From NCBI GenBank assembly GCA_963841105.1, contig CAWJCB010000035.1, positions 248,001-312,000 on the forward strand: DNA of 64,000 nucleotides. Reading direction: 5' to 3'. The position numbers and the translations under genes were made by a program. This DNA comes from VAZQ01 sp963841105. GTDB lineage: Bacteria; Pseudomonadota; Alphaproteobacteria; Rhizobiales; Xanthobacteraceae. Positions 36,331-44,808 of the stretch are shown in pieces; the first letter of the stretch is position 1; every line of letters starts with the position of its first letter. The notes below the pieces were generated by a model. The model was not told where the DNA came from, did no database searches, and worked only from the letters and a program-made list of their open reading frames with translations.

Positions 36331-36912
36331 CTAGCCCTTCGGGCCGAACATGAGGGCGGCGGCGATCAGGGCGGCAAAGCCGACGAAGAGGCCAAACAGA
36401 AACGCCTTGAGGCCGCGCCAACCTCTTCGCCGCGGCCAAAGCCTGCTCTCGTAGCGAACGCCGCGGATGACCGGCAAGGGTGCTCCCGCAAGCGCGCGCT
36501 CGCGCTCGATCATGCGCTGGGCCACATATCGCGTGACCGCGTTGACGATCTCGATGATGTTCCCGGTCTCGGCCAACACCTTGCGGCCATACCGGGTGTC
36601 CTGCAAAAAGCGATAGACGCGCTTGTCGCGCCCCATGTTGACGTGGGTGACCGCGTCGATCCACAGCCGCGGCGTTTCGCCCCGGCTGATGCCGCGATCG
36701 AACAGCTCGACATCGGCGGGTATCTCTTCAAACAGCGGGTCGAGGGCGTCGTTGAGAAGCTCGAGGCGGGCGATCTCGGCGTCGTGCAAATCGACGACGA
36801 TGCTGGTACGCTCGGCTTGGTCCACCCTGGCCTTGCGCAATGCCTCCTTGAGCCGATGCGGCGCCTCGTTCGGCTTCTCGTCTTGCACTTTCCTGCGCTG
36901 GCGGCCCCACAT
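36331..36912 (-). CDS. Hypothetical protein with C-terminal membrane anchor
   Basis: About 193 residues from ATG 36912 (an in-frame start at 36960 exists). Charged, helical N-terminal region (KEALRKARVDQAERTSIVVD), a central domain with FDRGISRGETPRLWIDAVTH and NMGRDKRVYRFLQDTRYGRK, then a basic patch (YESRLWPRRRGWRG) and one C-terminal membrane helix (AFLFGLFVGFAALIAAALMFG). This is a tail-anchored layout with the bulk in the cytoplasm. The pattern is that of a conserved hypothetical of Hyphomicrobiales; no function can be given. Confidence 0.7.
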   Translation of the reverse strand: MWGRQRRKVQDEKPNEAPHRLKEALRKARVDQAERTSIVVDLHDAEIARLELLNDALDPLFEEIPADVELFDRGISRGETPRLWIDAVTHVNMGRDKRVYRFLQDTRYGRKVLAETGNIIEIVNAVTRYVAQRMIERERALAGAPLPVIRGVRYESRLWPRRRGWRGLKAFLFGLFVGFAALIAAALMFGPKG

Positions 36913-37101
36913 GAGGGGCAAGTTAACAGCCGACCGCCACAAGGCAAGAGCCGGGCGCATCGGCTTGGGGACTATTGTTGCCGCGCCGGGTGGGACGGCC
37001 CCAAGAGCCCAGGCAATCGGCGGTAACTGACGAGGGTGCTGCGAGCACTGCCGTCTCGGGGCAATCTGGAGGGCGGTGTTGCGTCTAGCTGAGTGGCCCG
37101 A
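36913..37101. other. Intergenic region without recognisable gene
   Basis: Together with 37195-37416 this is about 410 bases between the tail-anchored protein gene and the dehydrogenase gene. Apart from the short frame at 37102-37194 I see no gene, clear promoter or strong hairpin. Confidence 0.4.
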
Positions 37102-37194
37102 TCAGAAGCTCGCAAGCGCGTTGAGAACGAGCACAGCGGCAAATATCGCGCCAAGTGTCAGGCCAACAATATGGGCTGTTCGTCGCTCGTGCAT
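37102..37194 (-). CDS. Possible small membrane protein (30 residues)
   Basis: A short frame of the form basic N-terminus (MHERRTAHI), single hydrophobic helix (VGLTLGAIFAAVLVLNALA), end. The composition is that of a genuine single-pass small protein. No strong ribosome site is visible, and longer in-frame extensions upstream are not protein-like. Function unknown; treated as tentative. Confidence 0.35.
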   Translation of the reverse strand: MHERRTAHIVGLTLGAIFAAVLVLNALASF

Positions 37195-37416
37195 CAGACC
37201 ACAGTACCGAATTCCCTGCTGCTGCGATGTAACGGAGATCACACACAGCAGGACAAATCGAGCCATGCCCGTCCGAAGGATTGCGGGGCGCCGGTGGACG
37301 TGATGCCCGCTGATCGATGAGATGCAGGTCCGCATTGTCGCGCTGCGATAATGCCAGCAAATTCCCCCAAGTAGACATCGCTGCATCGCAGCAAGCCAAG
37401 GGATACTGGTATGCGT

Positions 37417-38328
37417 TCAGAAGCAGGAGGATATCCTTCGAAACTCTTCCCAAATGCGAGCAATTTCCGTTTGGTCTACATCAAATCCCATCTGCGCAAC
37501 CGCTGCATCCCAGGTCGACATGCAACTTTCCATCATTGGTGTGCGGACCGAGAGCACGTCGGCTAGATCGCAAGCAATACGAACGTCCTTGGCAATAAGT
37601 CCGATCGCCATACCTGTTGCAAAGCTGCGTGGCATGACATGCGCAATGATTTTCTTTTCCAACGGATGATTGAGTCCGGTGGTCGCCGCACGTAGCGCTG
37701 CCACAACCGTCTCCATTTTCACGCCGAATTGCACGGCAACCGTAATGGCTTCGAGAAGGCTTAGGAGACTCGCAGCATTGACGTAATTGCAAAGCGCCTT
37801 GATCGCATGACCCGAACCAAGTTCACCGCAATGGAAAATTTCCGTAGCCAATACAGAAAACAGTGGTCGGCAAAGTTCGAGAGTATCGCGTTCGCCGCCA
37901 ACCAATATCAAAAGCGTGCCATTTTTCGCGAAAACCACGCCACCCGAGACCGGAGCATCCATCATTCGGATACCGCGCTCCGCGAGAATTACTCCGAGCG
38001 AACGCGTTTCCGTCGGGTCGGCACTGCTCATATCAATGACAAGCCCGTCGGAGCGCAGCTGCGATGCGAGACCTTGGTTCTGGTCGCTGCCAATCAGGAC
38101 GTCGTGCACTGCCTTGCCGTCCGGCAGCATGGTGACGATCGCATCAAGATCAGCCGGCGCATTGCGTTCGAGCCGGTGGCCGCCGTGCGCTGCTAGAAAG
38201 TCGGCCACAGCCTGGGGCCGCGCGTCGTCGAGATACAAATCAAATCCAGCCCTTGCGAGATGACGGGCCATCGGGCCGCCCATCTTGCCGATCCCAACAA
38301 ATCCGATGCGGTGAATGGCGGCCAGCAT
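37417..38328 (-). CDS. 3-hydroxyisobutyrate dehydrogenase / tartronate semialdehyde reductase family enzyme
   Basis: 303 residues. N-terminal Rossmann motif GFVGIGKMGGPMARHLARAG; the substrate signature MMDAPVSGGVVFAKNGTL; the catalytic lysine segment GSGHAIKALCNYVNAASLL; and the C-terminal helical domain. Beta-hydroxyacid dehydrogenases of this group oxidise or reduce a 3-hydroxy acid with NAD(P). The ATG at 38328 follows the permease stop by two bases, so this is the last gene of the importer operon and should act on a product of the imported compound. The reading frame continues far upstream but there it overlaps the permease gene antisense to its codon pattern. Confidence 0.9.
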   Translation of the reverse strand: MLAAIHRIGFVGIGKMGGPMARHLARAGFDLYLDDARPQAVADFLAAHGGHRLERNAPADLDAIVTMLPDGKAVHDVLIGSDQNQGLASQLRSDGLVIDMSSADPTETRSLGVILAERGIRMMDAPVSGGVVFAKNGTLLILVGGERDTLELCRPLFSVLATEIFHCGELGSGHAIKALCNYVNAASLLSLLEAITVAVQFGVKMETVVAALRAATTGLNHPLEKKIIAHVMPRSFATGMAIGLIAKDVRIACDLADVLSVRTPMMESCMSTWDAAVAQMGFDVDQTEIARIWEEFRRISSCF

Positions 38329-38330
38329 GT

Positions 38331-39188
38331 TCAGATCAGCTCGTCTGATTGCATGTAGCGCCGCATGCTGCGGGCCAGCATGGCGCGAAAGACGCGATCG
38401 ACGATCAGCCCGACGATTCCCAGCGTCAGCAACCCTACAAAGAGCTGGTCCGTCTGCAGCAGCAACTGGGAATTCATGATGAGAAAGCCGAGCCCTTCGC
38501 GGGCGCCGATCAGCTCGGCGGCGACGATGCCCATGAAGGAAAAGCCGAGCGCCACGCGCATGCCGGTCAGAATGTAAGGCACGGCGGACGGCAGCACGAC
38601 CTTGCGGAAAACCTGATAGTCGGTGGCGCCGAGGCAGCGCGCGGCACGAATGCGGGTCGTCGGTGTCCGCGACACGCCCGCGGCGGTATTCAAGAGAACT
38701 ATGATTACGGTCGCATAAATAATAATGAAATATTTCGACAGCTCGCCAATTCCGAACCACAGCATGGCAAGCGGCACCAATGCGACCGGAGAGATCGGTC
38801 GGACGAGCTCAAGGACCGGGTCGACAAATTCCCCGACCGTTCTGATCCGGCCTATGACGGCACCCAGCACCACGCCGAACGTGCAACCCACGACATAGCC
38901 GACGAGCACTCGCCTGAGGCTGACAGACACGTGCTGGAGCAGCTCGCCGGACGCAAGCATGCTCGCCATTTTGGCGAATGTAGCCTGCGGCGACGCGACA
39001 AGAACCGAGTTAAAAATCGTTCCGACCGACCAATACCAAATAATCAGGATAACCCCGAACGAAACCGTGGCGAATGCGAGTTTGCGCAGGCCGCGGCAGA
39101 TGCCGGGCCGCAGCGCGATGCCGGCGTGTTTTTCTGCAGGCGCGCCGCTCGCAGCGGTGACCTTATTCGACGGCGGTGCGGGCGGCAT
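38331..39188 (-). CDS. ABC transporter permease, SsuC/TauC (NitT) type
   Basis: 285 residues. A hydrophilic N-terminus of about 35 residues leads into six membrane segments (ATVSFGVILIIWYWSVGTIF, VLVGYVVGCTFGVVLGAVIG and others). The EAA-type loop is in RIRAARCLGATDYQVFRKVVLP, typical of the taurine/nitrate/sulfonate class. Overlaps the ATPase gene by 26 bases. The class imports sulfonates, nitrate, pyrimidine precursors, phthalate and other aromatic acids, so the substrate must be read from the neighbours. Confidence 0.92.
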   Translation of the reverse strand: MPPAPPSNKVTAASGAPAEKHAGIALRPGICRGLRKLAFATVSFGVILIIWYWSVGTIFNSVLVASPQATFAKMASMLASGELLQHVSVSLRRVLVGYVVGCTFGVVLGAVIGRIRTVGEFVDPVLELVRPISPVALVPLAMLWFGIGELSKYFIIIYATVIIVLLNTAAGVSRTPTTRIRAARCLGATDYQVFRKVVLPSAVPYILTGMRVALGFSFMGIVAAELIGAREGLGFLIMNSQLLLQTDQLFVGLLTLGIVGLIVDRVFRAMLARSMRRYMQSDELI

Positions 39189-40014
39189 GGACTTCTTCCT
39201 CGATCATGACTTCAAGTGTCCGGGCGAGATTCACGAATTCGATTGTGCTCGTCGCCCGTGGCCTGGGAAGGTCGATGACGACCTCCTGCTTGATCCGGGC
39301 TCTCGGACCGCTCGTCATGACTGCGACGCGTGTGCCTAGCAGCAGCGCTTCGATGATGTCGTGCGTGACATAGATGACCGTCTTTTGTGTTTCCTGCCAT
39401 ATGCGTCCAAGCTCCTGCTGCATCTGCCGCTTGGTTATCGCGTCGAGAGCGGCGAATGGCTCGTCCATGAGCAGGATCTCCGGCTCGACGATCAGCGCCC
39501 GCGCAATCTGAACACGTTGCTTCATTCCGCCCGACAGCTCGAATGGAAAATTTTTCGCATGCCGGGTCAGGCCGATCATGCGTAGGTAGGAATCCAGCTT
39601 GTCGCGATAGTCCGCAGTTTTCGCACCCGCAAGCTTGGGACCGAACAGAATATTCTCCTCGACATTGAGCCACGGAAACAAAGCGGCGGACACGTCCTGG
39701 AAAATGACAGTCCGGTCAGTTTCCGGACCGTCGATCGGTAGGGTCCAGTTTCCGGTCTTATCCGTACCTTCGATTCTGATCGTGCCATTGCTTGCCGCTT
39801 CGAACCCGGCAATGAGATTGAGGATGGTGCTTTTGCCGCAGCCGCTGGGGCCGAGGAGGCAATAAAAGTCGCCGCGATGGATAAGGATATTGACATCATC
39901 AACGGCTACGTAATGGGTACCGTCGAGACCCACAAACTCCTTGTTCACTCGATGTAGTCGTAGCGTCGACCACCCCCGGCCGCGGATCGAGGGATGCGTC
40001 GTTAACACCGCCAT
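39163..40014 (-). CDS. ABC transporter ATP-binding protein, SsuB/TauB type
   Basis: 283 residues. Walker A LLGPSGCGKST, Q-loop IFQDVSAALFPWL, signature ELSGGMKQRVQIARAL, Walker B ILLMDEPFAALDA, switch histidine VIYVTHDIIEALLLG. It energises the permease whose gene overlaps its 3' end. It starts 24 bases after the binding-protein stop. No TOBE extension, as normal for this class. Confidence 0.93.
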   Translation of the reverse strand: MAVLTTHPSIRGRGWSTLRLHRVNKEFVGLDGTHYVAVDDVNILIHRGDFYCLLGPSGCGKSTILNLIAGFEAASNGTIRIEGTDKTGNWTLPIDGPETDRTVIFQDVSAALFPWLNVEENILFGPKLAGAKTADYRDKLDSYLRMIGLTRHAKNFPFELSGGMKQRVQIARALIVEPEILLMDEPFAALDAITKRQMQQELGRIWQETQKTVIYVTHDIIEALLLGTRVAVMTSGPRARIKQEVVIDLPRPRATSTIEFVNLARTLEVMIEEEVHAARTAVE

Positions 40015-40038
40015 GGCTGCTGCATACCGATTCCTGCC

Positions 40039-41019
40039 CTACGCCTCCACATAGGACGGACCAAGCTGGGCCAGATGCCGGGGGTCGAACATCGTCTTCC
40101 AATCGATGTTGATGTTTACGAACTGGCTTAGCTTGTCCATGTCCGACCGGAATTTCTTCGTGTACGAGATATTCCAGTCGATTTTTTCGATCATCTGCTT
40201 GACAAGGTTTACGTCGTCCATACGCAGGCTCTTGGAGACGATTTGCGATGCCTCGTCCACATTGTCGGGAATCCATTTGCCGGCCGCGTCGAGCCCCCTC
40301 AGGAATGCGACAACCTCGGCCGGGTGATCCTTTATGTATTTGGCATTCGTGCTGCAGGCTTCCCATTCATGGAAATATGAATTTGCCGTTGTCAGGATTT
40401 TTGCATCTTTGTCGGCCTGCAGGGCCTTCCAGCCGAACGGCTGCCAAATGACGAACGCGTCGATGTCTCCGCGGACGAGACCGGTGACCATCTCAGCGGG
40501 TCGCAGATTGATGATCTCGATATCCTTGGTATCAATGTTTCCCGACGCGAGATAAAGCTTCGTGAAATATTCCGAGGTCGAGCCAAGCAAAACTCCGACC
40601 TTCTTTCCCTTGAGGTCTGCCGGCGTATTGATCGCCTTGCGCGACACGATGATGCTGAGTTCACCGTAATTCGCCTGCGGACAGAGGCCGATGCCGCCCT
40701 GCTGCCACAGCCGCAAGGACGGCAGATCGCCGGCAACGACGACATCGCCGCGGCCGGCGCGAAATGCATCCACGGCGGTCGCCCCGCTGGCGAAGTTCGT
40801 GATCTCCGCCGGCAGGCCTTCCTTTTTGAAAAAGCCCTTTTCCAGCGCAATGACGACGTTGCTGAACTGCGGCGTCGTACCAATGAAGATCGACATTTTA
40901 TCGAGCGGCTTGCCTTGGGCACGCGCGCTGGAGGCTCTGTTGAACGCGAGCGCGGTGCCAGCGAGGCCGGCGCCTTTCACAAGAGCACGGCGACTGAGCA
41001 ACCTATCGCGGTTCGTCAT
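40039..41019 (-). CDS. ABC transporter substrate-binding protein, SsuA/TauA (NMT1/THI5-like) type
   Basis: 326 residues. Twin-arginine-like signal (LLSRRALVKGAGLAG), mature NMT1-like fold: MSIFIGTTPQFSNVVIALEKG, ASGATAVDAFRAGRGDVVVAG, LKGKKVGVLLGSTSEYFTKL and VRGDIDAFVIWQPFGWKAL. This is the standard layout for periplasmic binding of a small anionic or aromatic ligand. Second gene of the minus-strand operon after the M20 hydrolase gene, and followed by its ATPase and permease. Ligand unknown. Confidence 0.92.
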   Translation of the reverse strand: MTNRDRLLSRRALVKGAGLAGTALAFNRASSARAQGKPLDKMSIFIGTTPQFSNVVIALEKGFFKKEGLPAEITNFASGATAVDAFRAGRGDVVVAGDLPSLRLWQQGGIGLCPQANYGELSIIVSRKAINTPADLKGKKVGVLLGSTSEYFTKLYLASGNIDTKDIEIINLRPAEMVTGLVRGDIDAFVIWQPFGWKALQADKDAKILTTANSYFHEWEACSTNAKYIKDHPAEVVAFLRGLDAAGKWIPDNVDEASQIVSKSLRMDDVNLVKQMIEKIDWNISYTKKFRSDMDKLSQFVNINIDWKTMFDPRHLAQLGPSYVEA

Positions 41020-41071
41020 GTGCGTTCTCCATTGCGTAGTTGTTTGTTCCGGCTAAATCCTCTTTCTTCTG

Positions 41072-42400
41072 CTATTTGAGTCCAAGCTCGGCGCGGGTTC
41101 GATTGCACACGTCGAGTATCAAGCTGCAATACACCTTCGTACAGTTGTAGAGGTCCTCAATGGAGAGGTGCTCACCTGCTTCGGGATTCCAATCGCTTTG
41201 CCCCTCTTGCCAGTGCTTGCCTTCCCGTGCGACCTGACGCGTCCGGCCCGAAGGACCGTAATTGAGTGCAGGAATCCCATGCCGGACCAGCTCGCAAGCA
41301 TCCGATGCGAACGGCACCGCCGTGATGGCCGGCGGGCTCGCCATGATCTTTTCGTGGGCGCGCTCAACCGCCTTATAAATGAACTCCTCGGGGTTACATT
41401 CCGAGCCCCACTGGTTCATGAATACGTTCATATCGTAATCGAGCTCGCCGATATCCGGATCGTCCTTACGAATCTTCGTCATCAAGGCTTCAATTTCGCG
41501 CTGCACCTGGAGCGGACTCTCGTCGGGCATTAGCCGCGTGTCAACATAGAGGGTGCAGAACACCGGCACGCGGCTGCAGCGATACGGCCAGCCGCCCTCG
41601 ATGGCGGAAAGCGTGACCTTTGCCGTCATGCCGTGCTTTTGGTGCCGTTTTTCGTAGTCAACGCCCCAAGCCTCGACGGCCTGCGCCACCTTGAGCATGT
41701 TGTGAATCGTGTTATTGCGCATCTCGCCGAAGACAGTGTGCTTCGGATCGCCCATGAGCGTGATCTTGGTCCAGACATATCCGCCATGAGCACGCATCAG
41801 CGTCATGCCGGACGGCTCGCCGACCACGGCGAAATCTGCAATCGCGCCATGCGTGATGGCATACCACGTGCCGCAGGCGCCACCGCGATAAAGCGGACCC
41901 TGATAGTGATCCACTTGGCTCTTTTCGATTTCGCCGGCGACGCAGGCGATCAGAAGATCGCCTTCGAGCTCGATGCCGGCTCGCTTGATCGCTTCGGCAG
42001 CGGCGATGAATGCGGCGAGGCCGCCCTTCATGTTGTAAACGCCGAGACCGTAAATCCAATCGCCGTCGCGGATGGCCTTTGACTTGTAACCTGGTTTATC
42101 AGGCAAGTAGCGCTCTTCCCCCGTATAAGACGTGTCCATATGGCCGTTGAGCATCAGGGTCGGCCCGGTGCCGCGGCCTTTGATGATTCCAATGGCATTC
42201 GATCGCTGATCTTCGAACTGCTGATCGATGATTTTGATCCCGGCAGCCCGGTACCGATTCAGGATGTAGTCCGCGCAGTTCTTCTCGTATCCCGTTGGAC
42301 TGGGAATATCGACCAGATCGCAGGCAATCTTTGTCACCGCTTCGCGATCAATGAGTCTCAGAATCTTATCGAGATCTGCCGCTGCGCTGTCCTTGCTCAT
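41072..42400 (-). CDS. M20-family zinc amidohydrolase (ArgE/DapE/carboxypeptidase G2-like)
   Basis: 442 residues from ATG 42400 (alternative at 42424). DIPSPTGYEKN near the start is the usual family lead-in; LMLNGHMDTSYTGEE supplies the first metal histidine and catalytic aspartate; YGLGVYNMKGGLAAFIAA holds the bridging acidic region in a modified form (VYNMKGG rather than the usual DMKGG); later blocks include EPSGMTLMRAHGGY and FASDACELVRHGIPALNYGPSG. Such enzymes cut an amide next to a carboxylate, releasing an amino acid or acyl group. First gene of the importer operon, divergent from the IclR gene. Confidence 0.9.
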   Translation of the reverse strand: MSKDSAAADLDKILRLIDREAVTKIACDLVDIPSPTGYEKNCADYILNRYRAAGIKIIDQQFEDQRSNAIGIIKGRGTGPTLMLNGHMDTSYTGEERYLPDKPGYKSKAIRDGDWIYGLGVYNMKGGLAAFIAAAEAIKRAGIELEGDLLIACVAGEIEKSQVDHYQGPLYRGGACGTWYAITHGAIADFAVVGEPSGMTLMRAHGGYVWTKITLMGDPKHTVFGEMRNNTIHNMLKVAQAVEAWGVDYEKRHQKHGMTAKVTLSAIEGGWPYRCSRVPVFCTLYVDTRLMPDESPLQVQREIEALMTKIRKDDPDIGELDYDMNVFMNQWGSECNPEEFIYKAVERAHEKIMASPPAITAVPFASDACELVRHGIPALNYGPSGRTRQVAREGKHWQEGQSDWNPEAGEHLSIEDLYNCTKVYCSLILDVCNRTRAELGLK

Positions 42401-42483
42401 TGATTTTGTTCCACGACGCCCCACCCACCCGATCCTCGCGCCGACGCCGCTACGCGAAGCAGTCGGCAGCGAAGTGCATCAAA

Positions 42484-42513
42484 ATTACACGCGCAAATCC
42501 ACGCTGGAGTCAA
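42484..42513 (-). promoter_or_regulatory. Predicted sigma-70-type promoter of the M20/importer operon
   Basis: On the minus strand TTGACT (42513-42508), an 18-base spacer and TGTAAT (42489-42484) match the -35/-10 consensus well and point at the M20 gene start 84 bases downstream. It sits in the divergent region shared with the IclR gene. Confidence 0.55.
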
Positions 42514-42518
42514 GTATA

Positions 42519-42547
42519 ATGCACCGATGGTTCATCAGATGCACCGA
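42519..42547. promoter_or_regulatory. Candidate IclR operator: direct repeat ATGCACCGA
   Basis: ATGCACCGA occurs at 42519-42527 and 42539-42547, exactly 20 bases (about two helical turns) apart, with GATG-GTT-CATC between them. It lies beside the predicted -35 of the divergent operon, where an IclR-type protein would be expected to bind. Operator assignment is inference. Confidence 0.4.
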
Positions 42548-42627
42548 GCCCAGTTTACCGGGGGCGCTTGGTTGTCGTAAGATTGCCGCACCAGGCGTCA
42601 CCCCAGGCCGGAAGGTGCAAAAACTTT

Positions 42628-43573
42628 ATGCTCCTGCACACGAAATCATCTGCATCGAAGACAGATTCAGCCGCGCGGGTACGGACCGTTCGCGCCGTCG
42701 AACGTGCATTCGATATTCTGATCTACATCGCGCATCAGGACGAACCGAAGGGCCTGTCCGAGATCAGCCGCGAATTGCAGCTCGACAAGGCAACCGTATT
42801 GCGGCTCATCGTTACCTTGAAGTCCCGGGGATTGATCCGTCAGATTCAGGAAAGCCGAAGCTACGAGGTTGTTTTGCCGGGCCCATTGCTTATTGGCGGA
42901 ACGGATCCCGGCTTGCGCCAGATGTGCCATCCCTATCTGGATGAGCTGTCGCGTCGGACAAAGGAAACTGTCTGCCTTGTCTGCCCTTGGGGGTTGGAGC
43001 GCACGCATGTCGATGTAATCCCGGCGCAACACGAGCTCCGGCTCGTGCCGGAGATCGGCAGCATCTGGCCGATGTATGTCGGCGCTTCGGGCCGCGTCAT
43101 GATGGCTTTCATGCCTCGGCATAAAGTCGAAGAACATCGTAAGAGAAACCAAGCTCGCCCGGCGCAATGCCACGCGTGTCCCCGCCAAAGACGAAATCTT
43201 CGCCGACTTGATACGCATCCGGCGCCGCGGATATTTGATCAGCGCCGGCGAAACTGTGGAGGGCGGCGCGGCGGTCGCCGCGCCAATCATCGACCGCAAC
43301 GAGCGCGTCGTCGGCGCAATTGCCATTCGCGGGCCGTCAACGCGCCTCACTCACGCGTTGCTCCGGCAATATGCGCCGCTGGTCCAGGATGCCACGCGCA
43401 AGCTTTCGCGCGATCTTGGGTTCGATCTTGATCCGCTATGGATCGAATGGCACACAAAGCTAGGCTGGAACGACAAATCGTTCCCCGCCGCTTCCCGCTC
43501 ACAAACAAATTCCCGCACAGCCGAACGGCGGCTGGCCGTCCCAACCCGGCCGTGCGCAATTACCGGAATCTGA
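42628..43573 (+). pseudogene. IclR-family transcriptional regulator, frameshifted as sequenced
   Basis: About 314 residues. N-terminal winged helix-turn-helix (ERAFDILIYIAHQDEPKGLS, EISRELQLDKATVLRLIVTL) and C-terminal IclR effector domain (TVCLVCPWGLERTHVDVIPAQ, YVGASGRVMMAFMP). The second part (GYLISAGETVEGGAAVAAPI, RNERVVGAIAIRGP) is in another frame; removing one base from the GAAGAACATCG at 43130-43140 joins them. It probably controls the divergent importer/M20 operon and the dehydrogenase-GTPase-amidohydrolase genes downstream, responding to the imported compound or a product. ATG 42628 has GGAAGG upstream. Confidence 0.85.
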
Positions 43574-43656
43574 TCGCTCGCAAGGAATTTTCGACCGATG
43601 CCCATTCATCCGGCGCGGCCAGCGTTCGAAATCATAAGCGGAATGAGCGTGCCCCA

Positions 43657-44808
43657 ATGAAGCCGCAGGAAACTGTTCGAGCCGCATTGGTCGGCGTTGG
43701 CGCATGGGGACGTGTGCTGACAAATGCCGCTGCGACTTCCAACAAAATCGATTTTGTCTGCTGCGTCGGCCGCAACCCGGACAGGCTGGAGGTCTTTTCA
43801 CGCGAAACTGGTTTGCAGTCCCACGCGGATTTCGAGGCGGTGTTGGCGGACCCCGACATCGATGCGGTCGTGCTTGCGATCCCCAACGAGTTGCATTTTC
43901 CATTTGCCGAATTGGCGGCGCGCAGGGGAAAGCACGTCTATATCGAAAAGCCGATCGCCAGCACTTTGGCGGACGGATTGAAGGTGGCGCAGCTCGAACG
44001 GTCCTATGGTATTCGCGTCGTTGTTGGTCATTGTGCGCGGTTTCTCGCCGGCAACCGCTTGATCCGCCAGGCCATCGACGGCGGCGCGCTGGGAAAAATC
44101 AGTCAGGTCGAGGCAAACTTTTCGAATGGCCGGGGGCTGCGGCTAACACCGCAGGACTGGCGCTGGCATGCCAGTCGAGCACCAGGAGGATCGCTCAGCC
44201 AAATTGCCATCCATCAGTTCGATACGCTGCGGTTTCTCGGCGGCGACATCGCTTCGATCAACGCCGTCGCGGCGCAACACTCCCCGGTCGGGGCAGAGGT
44301 CGAGGATCAGTGGATCGTCACGGTGACCTTTGCCGACCGAAAACTCGGCGTGGTGATCTCCAACTGGACAAGTCCCGGCACTCACAGCGTTCGGGTCACC
44401 GGGGACAAAGCGGTGATGTTCTACGAGATCGACGAGACTAAATGGGCGTCTCCCGAGCAACTCCACCGCGATGCAACTCTTTACCTGCAGCCACGGGGTC
44501 AGGGCGTTGGGGCGCGGCAGCACGTCGCCGTTCCCGAAAGCAATATGTTTCGCGATGAGCTCGAACTGTTCGCAAGCTGCATTCGCGACGAGACCGACTG
44601 CGAATTGTCGGGTGAAAATGGGTGCAGAGCCCTGGCCGCCGTTTACGCGGCACTTACGTCGGCCGCCGATCGCGGCAGGGCAGTCGCAATTGATGAGATC
44701 ATGGCGCATGCGCGATCCCAGTCCGATCCGGCACGAACGCGAAATGCAGCTGAGCACCAGCGGTTAGTCAAAGACCAAACCGCAGCGAGAAGCTCTCATG
44801 GTGTCTGA
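43657..44808 (+). CDS. Gfo/Idh/MocA-family oxidoreductase
   Basis: 383 residues. N-terminal Rossmann fold (AALVGVGAWGRVLTNAAATS), the family EKP motif (HVYIEKPIASTLADGLKVA) and the C-terminal alpha/beta domain with HQFDTLRFLGGDIASINAV. These NAD(P)-dependent enzymes oxidise or reduce sugars, inositols, amines or related hydroxy compounds. The ATG at 43657 starts the conserved region; the frame extends to 43438 but overlaps the IclR gene. The 3' end overlaps the GTPase gene by 11 bases, so both are co-translated. Confidence 0.88.
   Translation: MKPQETVRAALVGVGAWGRVLTNAAATSNKIDFVCCVGRNPDRLEVFSRETGLQSHADFEAVLADPDIDAVVLAIPNELHFPFAELAARRGKHVYIEKPIASTLADGLKVAQLERSYGIRVVVGHCARFLAGNRLIRQAIDGGALGKISQVEANFSNGRGLRLTPQDWRWHASRAPGGSLSQIAIHQFDTLRFLGGDIASINAVAAQHSPVGAEVEDQWIVTVTFADRKLGVVISNWTSPGTHSVRVTGDKAVMFYEIDETKWASPEQLHRDATLYLQPRGQGVGARQHVAVPESNMFRDELELFASCIRDETDCELSGENGCRALAAVYAALTSAADRGRAVAIDEIMAHARSQSDPARTRNAAEHQRLVKDQTAARSSHGV

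Noticed and set aside
38329..38760. Upstream extension of the beta-hydroxyacid dehydrogenase frame
   Set aside because: It runs through the permease gene in another frame and the Rossmann motif begins right after ATG 38328.
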